Positions 23,342 through 34,600 of a DNA stretch of 64,000 nucleotides are shown piece after piece. The notes below the pieces were generated by a model. The model searched no databases, was not told the origin of the DNA, and saw only the letters and a program-made list of their open reading frames with translations. The stretch's first letter is position 1, and each line of letters begins with the position of its first letter. The stretch is taken from contig ML660774.1 of NCBI GenBank assembly GCA_007570785.1, positions 8,881,969-8,945,968 of the forward strand, read 5' to 3'. The stretch is from Antilocapra americana. Lineage: Eukaryota; Chordata; Mammalia; Artiodactyla; Antilocapridae. The position numbers and the translations under genes are program-made.

Positions 23342-25112
23342 CCTCCAGGGGGCAGTAACTGGCAAATTCTAAGGGGTATAAGGATATATGTGTGCTGTGT
23401 GTGAAGGACCTGAGAGGATTACACATGCATTTTCAAATCTCATATCCTCTAAAGTGTTTCTTTGTTATAGGGTTCCGTACTCTAGGTGGTTATTTATTTA
23501 TCAGTATAAACTTCTGGAGAAGGGGGCTGTGGGTTATTCATCTTTCAATGCCCAATGGATCGCCCAGATCCTGGCCCAAGGGCAGATTTTAATAAATGTC
23601 TATGTGATTCAGAATCATTCATGTTCTATCATTTTATGGAACAAGTTTCATCAACCAAAGTATACATATCTTTGTAAGTGAAGTATCTCTTATAATCAGT
23701 TATCTGATGCATAATGTAGTGTAGATTCCTCTTTTCTAGCTGAACTGTTGCAAGTGCTAAGCACTAAGATCAGTTAAGTGATACTAGATAATGATTTTCT
23801 CAATGTTTCAGTTATATAGTCTCCAATACATGCACCTTTATTTACAACAACATTCATGGGTCTTACAATAATTGGCAAAAGACCAGAAATATGCTTTCCA
23901 TCACCCTGAGTATCTTCTAGAACTTACCTTGTGAGTGACTTCTTGAACCTGGATCTTCCTCTGCCTTTTCCCCACCAGCCATAGCTCTCTCTGTTTCATC
24001 TAGACTAATTTTACAAAAACAAAGCAAAACCTCAGAATCAATTGGCAAGTGATTACAAGTCATTAGCTCCTTGCTGGGTTAATTAGAAGTCATTAACTTT
24101 AAGGGTTAAGACACACTGAACATCAGTGTCTTGAGTTTCTGAACTTAATTTGAAACTATACATGAAAGAGAACATCTAAATATCTTTATGAAAATATATT
24201 TAAAGTGTAATACAAGCTTACATCCTGAAAGTCCCAGTGGAGTTCCAAAATAAACACATACAAAACTCAAAACCCATATTTGAAAAATGTGACCTCCTAT
24301 TGAGTTGGATGCTAGCCAAAAAGACTGTTGGATCGATTCCTGTTAGGTAGTTTTCCCAGAGGCAACCAGGTACTAAGGTTCCAGCTCCTTTGCCCTAGAA
24401 ATCTACTGGCTACCAGAGAGCACTTGTCGAGTTATCCAGCATTACCTGCAGCACACACACTCCCACTCCCACAAATACCCACACACACCTAATTTCTTAA
24501 TAAAATGAAAATAAAAGGCAGAATAGAGCTAAAGATGAAAAGACAAGCTTTAGAAAGTATTTGCCTTCTTCACAGTGCTTAAGTCTGTACTTGGCATTTG
24601 ATAACTTACATATTTATCCCTAGCAGAGTTAAACTAACTTTGTTCGGCATCCATTGGGCATTTAAATTATTATATTTAATAGCTCTGTAACAGTATACTA
24701 AGTCTGCATAATAAGAAACTTATTCAAAGAAGCAGTTTGTATGAAAATTTAAAGAGATTTTAAACTGTAATGATTTCAGATGTTAAAAGGATATTATAAT
24801 AATTAACAATTTTGGTTCAAAGCTTATCTGCACTTAGAATTTTGAATCTCACTCTCATTCAATATTTGCACCTATCTCCAAAAATGTGCATGTATTAAAC
24901 ACATGCTGTTTTCTCATTAATTGAAAATATATTATTAATTAAAATGATAAACTAGAAAATTGGACAATCTTGGCTTTGAAGATGATTTCCACCAAGCATT
25001 GGATTTTCTATAATCCTGCCATGATTTAAGTTTACTTTCTTTCCAATCTTTATAATTTTATTTTTCTTGCTTAAGTGAACTGGATAATGCCTCTGGTACT
25101 ATGCTAACTGGT
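23342..25112. other. No gene or recognisable repeat
   Basis: Unique AT-rich DNA with a short CA-rich, low-complexity patch at 24455-24490. Confidence 0.35.
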
Positions 25113-25354
25113 AGTACTCTTGCCTGGAAAATCTCATGGATGGAGGAGCCTGGTAGGCTACAGTTCATGGGGTTGCAAAGAGTCTGACAGGACTGAGTGA
25201 CTTCACTTTCACTTTCATGCACTGGAGAAGGCAATGGCAACCCACTCCAGCGTTCTTGCCTGGAGACTCCCAGGGACGGGGGAGCCTGGTGGGCTGCTGT
25301 CTATGGGGTCGCACAGGGTCGGACACGACTGAAGCGACTTAGCAGCAGCAGCAG
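25113..25354 (+). mobile_element. BOV-A2 SINE (dimeric), 5'-truncated
   Basis: The first A monomer starts mid-way at GTACTCTTGCC, followed by the linker of TTCACTTTCACTTTCATGCA and a complete second monomer ending in GAAGCGACTTAGCAGCAGC. No tRNA head, as is normal for BOV-A2. Confidence 0.95.
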
Positions 25355-25580
25355 TGCTCTTAGTGAGCATCTTAGTCTTACTCCCAAATTCATAGAGAAT
25401 ACATTTAAGCTTTCTTCAATGAATATGACATTAACCACAGTTTTTGTAGATGTCCTTTTTCAGACTAAGGAAGATAACTAAAGAAGTAACTAGAATAGAA
25501 GGCACCAGAGTGTATGGCTATGGTGTGGTACCGTTTTGTAAAAGTTCTCTTTCCCTTTTTATATATACCTAAAGGAGTAT

Positions 25581-25582
<2 letters not shown>

Positions 25583-25622
<40 letters not shown>
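25583..25622. repeat. (AC)n microsatellite, 20 units
   Basis: Uninterrupted AC dinucleotide tract of about 40 bp, long enough to be polymorphic. No SINE sits directly next to it. Confidence 0.95.
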
Positions 25623-25624
<2 letters not shown>

Positions 25625-25934
25625 TGTGAGTTTGGGGCTTTAAAAATGTTTGAAAGCTGTTGCCCTGGAAAAACCCAATTCAGAACAATTCTCTTTATAA
25701 CCTTGCTGCTGTTGCTCTTTCTTGCCAGTTCATCATTGTACTTACACCTTCTGTTCTACCAAACTGCATGTTTAATAGGCTGCTGCTTGTATCAAAGCAC
25801 AGTATGCTTATATACAAACACACAAACCACAAAGTAGGGCTCAAGGGCTGTTCATGTAAAATACTTCTGTACCCTTTATTCAGGTCAGAAGTACCAGAAC
25901 CTTAGATGTTTCCTTTATGCTTTTCCCCAGTCTC

Positions 25935-26294
25935 TGATTCTCTTCCCAAATAACCACTCACCTGACCTCTAACATCATTGATTACTTTTGCCTGTTTTGA
26001 TCTGCATATAAATTAATATAAATAAATGCTCTTTATTCTTGATTTTCTCTATCATCTTTTGCTCAATATTATGTTTATGAGATCCATCCATGTTATAGTG
26101 AATGGCATGATTTTGTTCATTTTCTTTGTTGGATGGTATTCTTTTGTATAACTCTCTGAAAATCTAATTATCTGTTAGACAGTTGATGTGCATCTGGTTG
26201 ATTATATTTTTGGCTATTGCAAGTAATATAAATACTCTTTTTGAAGATTGTTTGATGTGGACCATTTTAAAAGTCATCTTACAATACTGCTTCT
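25935..26294 (-). mobile_element. Old L1 3' end (first piece)
   Basis: Carries 'AGATCCATCCATGTTATAGTG', 'GGATGGTATTCTTTTGTATAAC' and 'TGGCTATTGCAAGTAATATAA', which on the minus strand are the L1 3' end blocks in order. It is strongly decayed. Confidence 0.6.
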
Positions 26295-26405
26295 GTTTTA
26301 TATTTTAGTTTTTTGGCTATGAGGCAAGTACCCCTACCAGGGATTGAACCTGCACCCCCAGCATTGGAAGATGAAGTTATAACCGCTGGACCACCAAGTA
26401 AGCCC
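26295..26405 (-). mobile_element. CHR-2-type tRNA SINE in old L1
   Basis: Minus strand: GGGCTTACTTGGTGGTCCAGC, GGTTATAACTTC, GGTTCAATCCCTGG. The A-rich tail is at 26295-26315. L1 sequence continues on the far side. Confidence 0.82.
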
Positions 26406-26510
26406 AACTATAAATATTCTTGTACATACCTTTTAATAAATATAAGTATACTTTTTTAAGGCATATATTTGAAATGGAATTTCTGAGTTTTATGTGTTTC
26501 ACTAATATTT
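26406..26510 (-). mobile_element. Old L1 3' end (second piece)
   Basis: 'ATAAATATTCTTGTACATACC' continues the L1 block interrupted at 26294. On the minus strand this is the consensus GTACAAGAATGTTC region. Confidence 0.5.
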
Positions 26511-27049
26511 GCTTTCTATTTATTTGTTCCTTTGCATCTTATCCCTCTGAGTTCTCCCACCCAACTCCTATCCTCTCTCTGAAAGCAGCGTTGCTTCTTG
26601 GCTTTCAGGCACTTCCATGCCATTTAGCTCTGGATCATTCTGGCTAGGAGAACTGGGGCAGAGCCGCCCAGCTCACTCTTGCAAGCAGTCCCTCAGCCTC
26701 TCTTATTACTTCTGTTTATTTTGTATGGAGGAGGTTGTTTGCTGCTTCTTTTTTTAAGACTCTGGAGCATTGTGGGTTGTGATTAGTGTTGTGGATGGTT
26801 TCCACAACACTAAATTTACTTTATCAAAAAGATGGAAGATATTGTTGCTACATAACCTTAACAACACTTACTACTATAGTTTCTTATATTAAATTTAAAT
26901 ACATTATATTTTTTCTGGTAAGTGTTAAGTCCTTACTCTATCCTTACCTGTGGCAAAAACAAAATAAAAACCAAAGACAATTTTTATTCTATGGTTTCAG
27001 TTTTATTGCCGTTGAACAAGATAGTGTAATTCTAAAATATCTTCCTGTC
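26511..27049. other. No confident element
   Basis: Lies between collinear old-L1 pieces and may be decayed L1, but no consensus phrase is clear enough. The frame 26786-27052 is uninformative. Confidence 0.3.
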
Positions 27050-27500
27050 TAATGAATTTCATGTCTAGCTTAAGTGATCTTTGCCTAAATCAAAATAATT
27101 CAAATATGCTCCTATGTTTACTTCAAGAAACCTTATTATTTTACAGTTAACATTTAGATCTACAATTCACATAAATTGCTTCTTGCATATAATGTGAATT
27201 AGGTATAGAGATTTTATATATATTATATATATATTTCTAATTTCCCCTATGTCAGATTTTGAAAGATCTGTACATTTCCTCTGAGATGGAAGTTTCATTT
27301 TTGTCATAAATTTAATTCCATCTATGTATGTCTATACTGGACTCTTATGTTCCATTTATGTATTTTTTTTCTCCTTGCATTAAGTCATATTGTTTTAATT
27401 GCTATAACTTCATGTCTTGAAATACAGAGTTAAGGTCATTACCTTTGGTTTTCTCCTTAAAGATTGCTTGGCTGACATTGTTCTAGCCATGACTGAGTAG
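27050..27500 (-). mobile_element. Old L1 ORF2 fragment
   Basis: 'TTTTAATTGCTATAACTTCATGTCTTGAAATACAG' and 'AAAGATTGCTTGGCTGACATTGTTCTAG' correspond on the minus strand to the ORF2 segment beyond the reverse-transcriptase core. It is too decayed for a continuous frame. Confidence 0.55.
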
Positions 27501-27819
27501 CTTATAAGGCTAACCTTCCTGCTGATAATGATATGAAACCTTTGAATATATCAGGGAACAAGGGCACAGAAAGTACTTGAGAAAAAGAAATTGGGAATTA
27601 CCTTGGTTTATTCCCTCAGGGCAACAGCCAAAGCAGACATTAAGAGCTTCATGGTACTCTGAAGACGAAGGTAGGTAACCAGAATTATCAAAATATGAGG
27701 GGCAGAGACAGAGAACGCCTTGACAGTGAGTCCCTGAATTTGAACACAAATTTATCTTAAATCTTTTATATTTACCCATATATTTATCATTTCATGTGTT
27801 TGCTATTCTTTCCTTCCTA

Positions 27820-28055
27820 GTTTTCCTTGGATGTTATTTCTCTTTATTCTGAAAAATCCCTTTACTATTTCTTACAGTGAAGATTTCCTAGCTGTAAGTT
27901 CTCTCTGGTTTTGTTTATCTGAATCTGTATTTAACTCATATTTTGAAGGATACTTATGCTAGAAAAAAGAGTATTACAATTCTGGCTGATAGTTTTTTCT
28001 TTCTTAAAACCCTTTAAAAATGCCATTTCTTTGTCTTCCAGACTTTATTGTTTTT
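27820..28055 (-). mobile_element. Old L1 5' region / ORF1 piece
   Basis: 'GAAGATTTCCTAGCTGTAAGTTCTCTC', 'TTCTGGCTGATAG' and 'GCCATTTCTTTGTCTTCCAG' follow the old L1 pattern in reverse. It resumes beyond the BOV-A2 at 28324. Confidence 0.5.
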
Positions 28056-28323
28056 GCTGCTGCTGCTGCTAAGTCGCTTCAGTGGTGTCCGACTCTGTGC
28101 GACCCCATAGACAGCAGCCCACCAGGTTCCTCTGTCCCTGGGATTCTCCAGGCAAGAGCACTGGAGTGGGTTGCCATTTCCTTCTCCAATGCATGAAAGT
28201 GAAAGTGAAGTCTCTCAGTCATGTCTGACTCTTAGTGACTCCATGGACTGTAGCCTACCAGGCTCCTCCATCCATGGGATTTCCCAGGCAAGAGTACTGG
28301 AGTGGGGTGCCATTGCCTTCTCT
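28056..28323 (-). mobile_element. BOV-A2 SINE (dimeric), near full length
   Basis: Starts with the (GCT)n block at 28056-28070, two A monomers joined by the ATGCATGAAAGTGAAAGTGAAG linker, and ends GTGGGGTGCCATTGCCTTCTC. It inserted into an old L1, separating collinear segments. GTTTTTG occurs on both flanks and may be a short duplication. Confidence 0.95.
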
Positions 28324-28950
28324 GGTTTTTGATGAGAAGCTCTCAATTAAATAGTTTTTCCTCTGTATAAAAATTGTCTTTTCTTCTGACTACTTTTAAG
28401 ATACTTTATTTTTTGATATGCAGCAGCTTGATTAGATGCGCCTAGTTGTGGCTGTCTTTGCATTAATCTTGTTCTGGGTATGCTGAAATTCTTGGATCTG
28501 GGTTGGTGACTTTTAACAAATATGAAGAAATACTCTCTCTGGCAAAAAACGTACATGAAATGTTATACTGCTTAATGTCATTCCACAAGTAACTGCATTA
28601 AAAAAAATTCTATTCTCTGTTGTTCAGATTGGATAATTTCTAAATTTTTATCTTTAATTTCATTGTCCTTTCTTCTGTGGTTGCCAATCTGCTGTGAAGT
28701 TCATCTGATGAATTTTTATTTCAGATTGCATACTTTTCAATTCTATACTTTTCCATTTGATTCTTTATAACAGATTTAATTGCTATGCTGAGACTCCTCA
28801 TATATTTACTTATTAGGTCACCTTTTCCCTTAAATTCTTAAAGATATTTATTATAATTTTAAAATTTTTGTCTGGTAATTTCATCATTTTCTATTAAATA
28901 TTACTCACCTGTCTATGAAAGGACAGCCTACTATTTACATTTATTATATG
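28324..28950 (-). mobile_element. Old L1 5' region / ORF1 piece
   Basis: 'TTTTTGATGAGAAGCTCTCAA', 'GCTGAAATTCTTGGATCTGG' and 'GTTCAGATTGGATAATTTC' then 'AATCTGCTGTGAAGTTCATCTG' match the order of the old L1 5'/ORF1 region on the minus strand. Continues 27820-28055. Confidence 0.55.
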
Positions 28951-29048
28951 CATTCATATCATGCTTAACTTTTTCTTTAATTTTTTGATATTTCTAAGCC
29001 ACAAGGCTCATCTGAGAGTTTTTCAAATTGTAACAAATCAAAAAATTT

Positions 29049-29128
29049 TCCAATATACTTATTGAAAAAAATCTGTAATATAAGTGGACCTGCACAGTTC
29101 AAACCTATGCTAAGGGTCAACTGTATAT
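29049..29128 (-). mobile_element. DNA-transposon end fragment (Tigger/MER type)
   Basis: Minus strand begins CAGTTGACCCTTAGCATAGG, continues GTTTGAACTGTGCAGGTCC and ends TTTTTTTCAATAAGT. This is the common terminal block of a mammalian Tigger-like element. TA dinucleotides lie at the outer edge. Confidence 0.55.
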
Positions 29129-29175
29129 TAAACATGTTGGCTTCTTGGTATACTTAGAATCTTTGCTTTTCAGAT

Positions 29176-29270
29176 TTCCTTCTCCATGGGATCTTCTGGA
29201 CCCAGGGATGGAACCCTTGTCTCCTGTACTACAGGTAGGTTCTTTACCATCTGAGCCACCAGGGAAGCCT
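29176..29270 (-). mobile_element. Bov-tA SINE, 3'-truncated
   Basis: Only the tRNA head and the start of the A unit are present: minus strand GGCTTCCCTGGTGGCTCAG through GGTTCCATCCCTGGG to CCATGGAGAAG. The rest of the A unit is missing. Confidence 0.88.
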
Positions 29271-31040
29271 GGAAATGTGCATAAAGACACCCATATCATC
29301 AAATGAGAATGAAAAGCAATGTTCTAGAGCTTTGTTAAAAAATTCTAAGTGTCTTCCTCTTCAAAGATAATGATTTAGAGAGCAGGCAGACAATAAATTT
29401 CCAAAACTAATTTGGTGTAATGAAAATATAAGTGAGCTGTGGATCAGAAGTTTTGATTTCTACTAAAAATGAAGTATAATTCTATAAGCTTCAATTTTCT
29501 TATTCATAAAGTGAATGGATTAGATAAAATCATTTTGAAGGTATAATTTAGACTCAAAATATCATGACACTAATAATAACTTTATTTTCATTTTTTTTTA
29601 GTTGTGTTTAAAGATAGGTGAAAAACAGGAAGGAATCACTGGAAGCAAGAATGGAGATCTCACAGTGAGTTTTGGAGGTCAGGAGAGAGCCTGCAACCTG
29701 TGGGTATTTTTTCTTGCCTAAAGGTAAGACGCATGGATGAATCAGAACAGAGTATCTTAATTCCTAATTTATACTGAATACACGATCTGTGAATAGAAGT
29801 ACATATACTGTTTTCTGCGTAGTTTCTGTGGTTGCCTCCTGATTGGTAGCATGTGTGGATTAGCATAAAGGGATTTCGTGTTTTGAGAGCTCAGAGACAT
29901 TATCTGATGATTTAATACTTCTTTGACTGATGCTGAAACCAGATAACAGTAACCTGCCATTTGTCACTATTCAAATCTTACCTCAAGTGCTCAGTGTAAT
30001 CCTCGTAATCTTAGCAAAGAGTTACAATAAAGATCAAGCTAACACCTGACAACTGTTCAACATTTCATTTGTTTTTAAAATACAAAGCAAACATTCAGAT
30101 TGAATTATTGCCTTAATCCACACGGATCACTTTAGTCATGGGCAAACTAGATGAATGTCAGCAAGACTCAATATTATAGCTCTAAAAAGATTTGATTTTG
30201 CCACTCCAATGTTTAATAATACAAACTCAGACTGCATACGTTTTTTTATACACAAACTTTGAAAAAAGCCACTGCTAACATGTGGACCCTTCAGTCATTC
30301 TATAAAGGTAACTGGGAAGAATGTATCAGATATAGATTACGTATTTGTCCTGGAGTCTCTCACTGACAGAAAAGTGAAATTCCCAAGGAGTTATTTTGAC
30401 TCCATGATAGGTTTTCTTTTTTAGCAATTATCACAGAGCTAGCTGCACTCAGCCCCAAGTAAGCCAATTAACTGTCATGACCCAGAAGGGAGCATGGAAA
30501 GGGAAATATCAGAAAGCAAACCCCTCAATTTTCACATCCTAATCACAGCAGTCTGATCTCTAGAAAGACTTCTATAAAAGCAGTTTTGTATTTCTCCAGA
30601 TCCTTTCAGGCAAATAACCCCAGGGCTCTGATTTCTGCATTCACTCTCTGTGTAGCCACTGTGGAATGCTCACAGCCTTTTAACAAGCCCAAGCAGAGCT
30701 GCACTGCCTTTTTTTTTCTTTAATAAAATAAACTTTCATTTGTAAAACAAAATATAAATCTTAGAAGTGGAGAGTTTGTAAAACACCCAGATCACAGTCT
30801 TGCAACTTTCCCCCCATAATGGAGAGCTTTCCAGGGTTGTGATCACACACCCACCTGAAACAGAAGTAACAGTTTACTTTCCTTTGTGACACTAGGTCCT
30901 GGAGTTATTCTTGGAGAATTACAGGAGAGTAATTCACGCCTCTTTAGTCTGTCTACCCCTGTGGGCTGGACTCATGGTCCAGTGAACTGGGCCTTGAAAT
31001 ATAATTCAAATAACTTTAGGATCAGAAGTATCAGGGTAAT
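29271..31040. other. No confirmed gene; one exon-like block
   Basis: No named repeat. The block 29602-29723 is bounded by a long pyrimidine tract plus AG and by AAG/GTAAGA, and is open in one frame until its last codons. See findings. The rest is plain AT-rich DNA. Confidence 0.35.
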
Positions 31041-31154
31041 GGGACTTCCCTGTTGGTCCAGTGGTTAAGTATCTACCTTCCAGTGCAGGGCGTGTGGGTT
31101 TGATCCCTGCTCGGGGAGCTAAGATCCCACATGCATCACAGCCAAAAAAAAAAA
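31041..31154 (+). mobile_element. CHR-2-type tRNA SINE
   Basis: GGGACTTCCCTGTTGGTCCAG, an intact GGTTTGATCCCTGC box, GATCCCACATGCATCACAGCC, then a pure A tail of 12 (31143-31154). The clean tail suggests a less decayed copy than others here. Confidence 0.92.
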
Positions 31155-31316
31155 AGCATAAAACAGAAGAAATATTGTAACAAATTCAATAAAGACTTTA
31201 AAAATGGTTCACATTAAAAAAAATACCATGATACTTTTTTAAAAAGATTTTTTCAGTGCATCTATGAAAATAGCATATGGCAAAATGGCATATAAATTGG
31301 TTATAAAAGAAAGTTG
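31155..31316. other. AT-rich spacer
   Basis: Short A- and T-rich DNA between a SINE tail and a BovB end. Nothing coding. Confidence 0.4.
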
Positions 31317-31683
31317 ACCACCAAAGAATTGATGCTTTTGAACTGTGGTGTTGGAGAAGACTCTCGAGAGTCCCTTGGACCGAGGAGATCCAACCAACCC
31401 ATCCTGAAGGAGATCAACCCTGAATGTTCACTGGAAGGACTGATGTTGAAGCTGAAGCTACAATACTTTGGCCACCTGATGTGAAGAACCAACTCATTGG
31501 AAAAGACCCTGATGCTGGGAAAGACTGAAGGCGGGAGAAGGGGATGAGAGAGGATGAGATGGCTGGATGGCATCACCAACTCAATGAACAGGAGTTTGAG
31601 CAAGCTCCGGAGTTGGTGATGGACAGAGAAGCCTGGCATGCTGCAGTCCATGGGTATGGAAAGAGTCAGACATGACTGAGTGA
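31317..31683 (+). mobile_element. BovB LINE, 3' end (5'-truncated)
   Basis: Plus-strand BovB C-terminal segment: it starts at CACCAAAGAATTGATGC and runs to GTCAGACATGACTGAGTG. The terminal AACTGAACTGA repeat is absent. An internal GGGTATGGAAAG indel is present near 31655. Confidence 0.93.
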
Positions 31684-34600
31684 AGGAAATGATCCATAAG
31701 TAGACAAAGTATTGTAGAAGTCAAATATTTCTAGAGAGAAAGGGCTAACATGGTGACTTCCCCACTATCCTTTGGGTTTATCATAACTGTATGAACCAAA
31801 GCTCGTGTATGAGATAATTTGTTGTACAGACTGACATTAACTCTAGGGAAAGAAATCTACAATTATTCCAATCTGGTTACACCTTTTCAGAGAGATCATT
31901 TTAAAGGCTCTATTGTTTTTCTTCTTTTGTTTGCTGAAAAATTGCTATATTTTTTTCCCAACATACAGCTTTATAATAATCAAAATGTTTTTATAATGTT
32001 ATGTAGTGACTCATGATGAATTAATAATTAAATCTGTGGCAAAGAAATAGTTAATCAGCATACATTGACTTTTCAAAAAAATCAGTTAAAACTTATATAC
32101 TAACCTGGGTTAGTCCTCTATATAATAGAAATCACGTTTAAATGTATGAAGTACAAGGCAAAATTTACTCTCCCTCAGTCAGCCAAGCTGGCCCTGAGCA
32201 TATGGTTTTCCTTTTAATTATCACTTAATAGTAATTCTGGGCTTCACTTTTAAAAAGCATTGGCAACATAACTTGGCACAGAAGTTGACATATTTTGCTT
32301 ATTGGCAAGTTCCCGCTAGCTTCTTTCCTGTATTGTTATGTTTCTTTAAACAAACCTGTCAATATTCACAGAATTAGATAAATTAGAATTGGAAAAATCT
32401 TTGTGAATGATGGAGACTTTCCTCTGACTCAAGCCAAATTACTGTCTACAGACTTTTTTCTTACTGTTTGGCCTGGCTTTATGACAACACGAAGAGTAAC
32501 ATATGTGATATCACTTTCCTTTTTCAATATTCATGTCTATCTAGGATTCCCTAGTTAAATACTATTTTCAATATTTCTGTTTTGCTTCGCATTACATATT
32601 TTTCCAAATTGAATGCTTTCAAAATCGCATCTAATAACTTTGTTTGCTTTTTATTTTCTAGGCTTTCACATTCCACCAAAGAAATCGCATATGGTAGTGT
32701 TGCTGGGGAGACCATTCAACAGTTACGGAAAAATCTATGGAATCATTCTACTGCAAATTATTCAGTTGCCAGAATTCCTTTCGAGAACAAAGTGGAATAG
32801 AAACACATAAACAGGTAGAACCTTTTTACCTATAAGGTGAACCACATGTATGCTATGTACTCACCTGTGAGAGGGTGGCGTGAGTTGTAATTGAAAAGAC
32901 CAAGCCTTTACCTGGAACAGAGGCAGTTAGTGCAGTTACTCCAAAAATACTGGAAGAATGACATGCATTCTTCCTGAATGCATCTAAGCATCCTTTTCTT
33001 CTACTTCCCAGTTGAATGGTGGGGAAGAAATATTAGACCTATTTTAGAAGAAATTTATCGTTACTTCCAAACATGCATAACTATGTTGTCCCCCTGCAGC
33101 CCTGAGGTTAACTATACAATTTATTTTGGAAAGAAGGGCAAAGTTATATGAAAAATTTTAACGGGTTTTTTTCTAAAAATGGAATCCATTACTATGGCCA
33201 CATCCATCCAGTTTTCTGTTAGGATATTCCTGCTCTTTCTGTAGAAAGAGTCACTGGTGTCTGAGAAGATGAGGGCATTTCTCTGAGGCGTGATTTTGTT
33301 TTCTGCGGGCTGAGCTACTGTGCCCCAGTTTACCTTACCACCTCCGATCCTGCTTCGGGATCTGTCACACTTTAAAGGAGACAAGTTGAATAAGACGGGG
33401 TCCTTGTGCTCAAGAATTTTATGCCTTATTAAGGGAAATAAGACAGACACAGACAAATCTATAAAATCAAGGAGGAAGGCAGTGTGTGACAAGCGCCAGG
33501 TGAACAGAACAAATGATGTATATGCCTCAGGCAGGGGAGACCAAGTCTTACTGAATTTATTTTCACTTAAGTTATACTCCAAGCATTCTAGCTGTCTATC
33601 ATGGGGAGAAAAATACATGATAAAGGGAGATTTCTATTGCTGGATGATTTAACAGACCCTTTAAAAGAATTAGCAGAAAATGTATTTTGGTTCCCAGCAA
33701 TAGGCGTATAGAGAAATTAAGTTTTCCTAGTTTTTCTATATTTGAGTTTGCATGCTCCAGAATAGATGGGTTTTCTTTTGACTTTCACTTTGATTTTCTT
33801 CTCTATTCTTTCCACTCCTGCTGACCTCTGCAAACACTGCTTCGTTCTATCTGATTCACAAGGCCTCTGGGTCACCTCTGAGAAAGACTGGTGTTCAGGG
33901 CAGCATCAAGTCATCGACTTCCCTCAAAGGAGAAGCAGCAAGCTGGCGTGGGACTCCGGACCCTGGGGGTGAGATCTGTGACCCTGGGATTCCCAGAGTC
34001 ATAAAATTCTTATTTGAGGAATACTACGTAGCTATTTCAAGAGCAGGCCAAGTTCTTTCTAGGAGTTGTAATACACAGCATTGCTTTCTCCGTGAGAAAG
34101 TGAGCTAAGCCCCTCAGGGATGCTGTGGGAATAAGAGCCACAGTGTTGTAACTAATCTGCTTTAAAAGCTGAATTCTTAAAAGATGCATTTTACAATTTT
34201 TAAGTCATATTATTTTCACAGTTGAAGCACTCAGGGTAAAGGGCCATCCAGGGTGTTTTGAAAAGATTATACACTGTATTTTGTCAGAACATTTTTTCCC
34301 TATGATTTCATAGCCTCTCCTTCATGGAAGGGGAAAAAATGTTTCTCTTTCTCCCCCTTCTCTTGCTTTTGTAACTGTATTCAGAATTCTTGGGGAGAGA
34401 CAAGAGTTTAAAGATGCTCCAGCAATTTGCTGGTCTATAGTTAGATTTTGTTTTTCCTATTTAAAGTGTGCAGTACTTTGTAACCAGGCTGATATCTGGG
34501 CTGATTGCCCAGTGGAAATTTCAGAAACAGAGGACAGTGTGTTTCTGTACGTTGTTTCAAATAACTCTCCTTGCTTCTTTAGGGAGATATAATAGGCATT

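Noticed and set aside
33121..33618. 165-codon open frame on the minus strand
   Set aside because: No recognisable domain, no splice or promoter support, ordinary AT-rich composition; the opposite strand has an overlapping 110-codon frame, as expected by chance.
33766..33972. Hydrophobic start suggestive of a signal peptide
   Set aside because: Chance TTT/CTT-rich pyrimidine tract; no downstream domain and no splice support.
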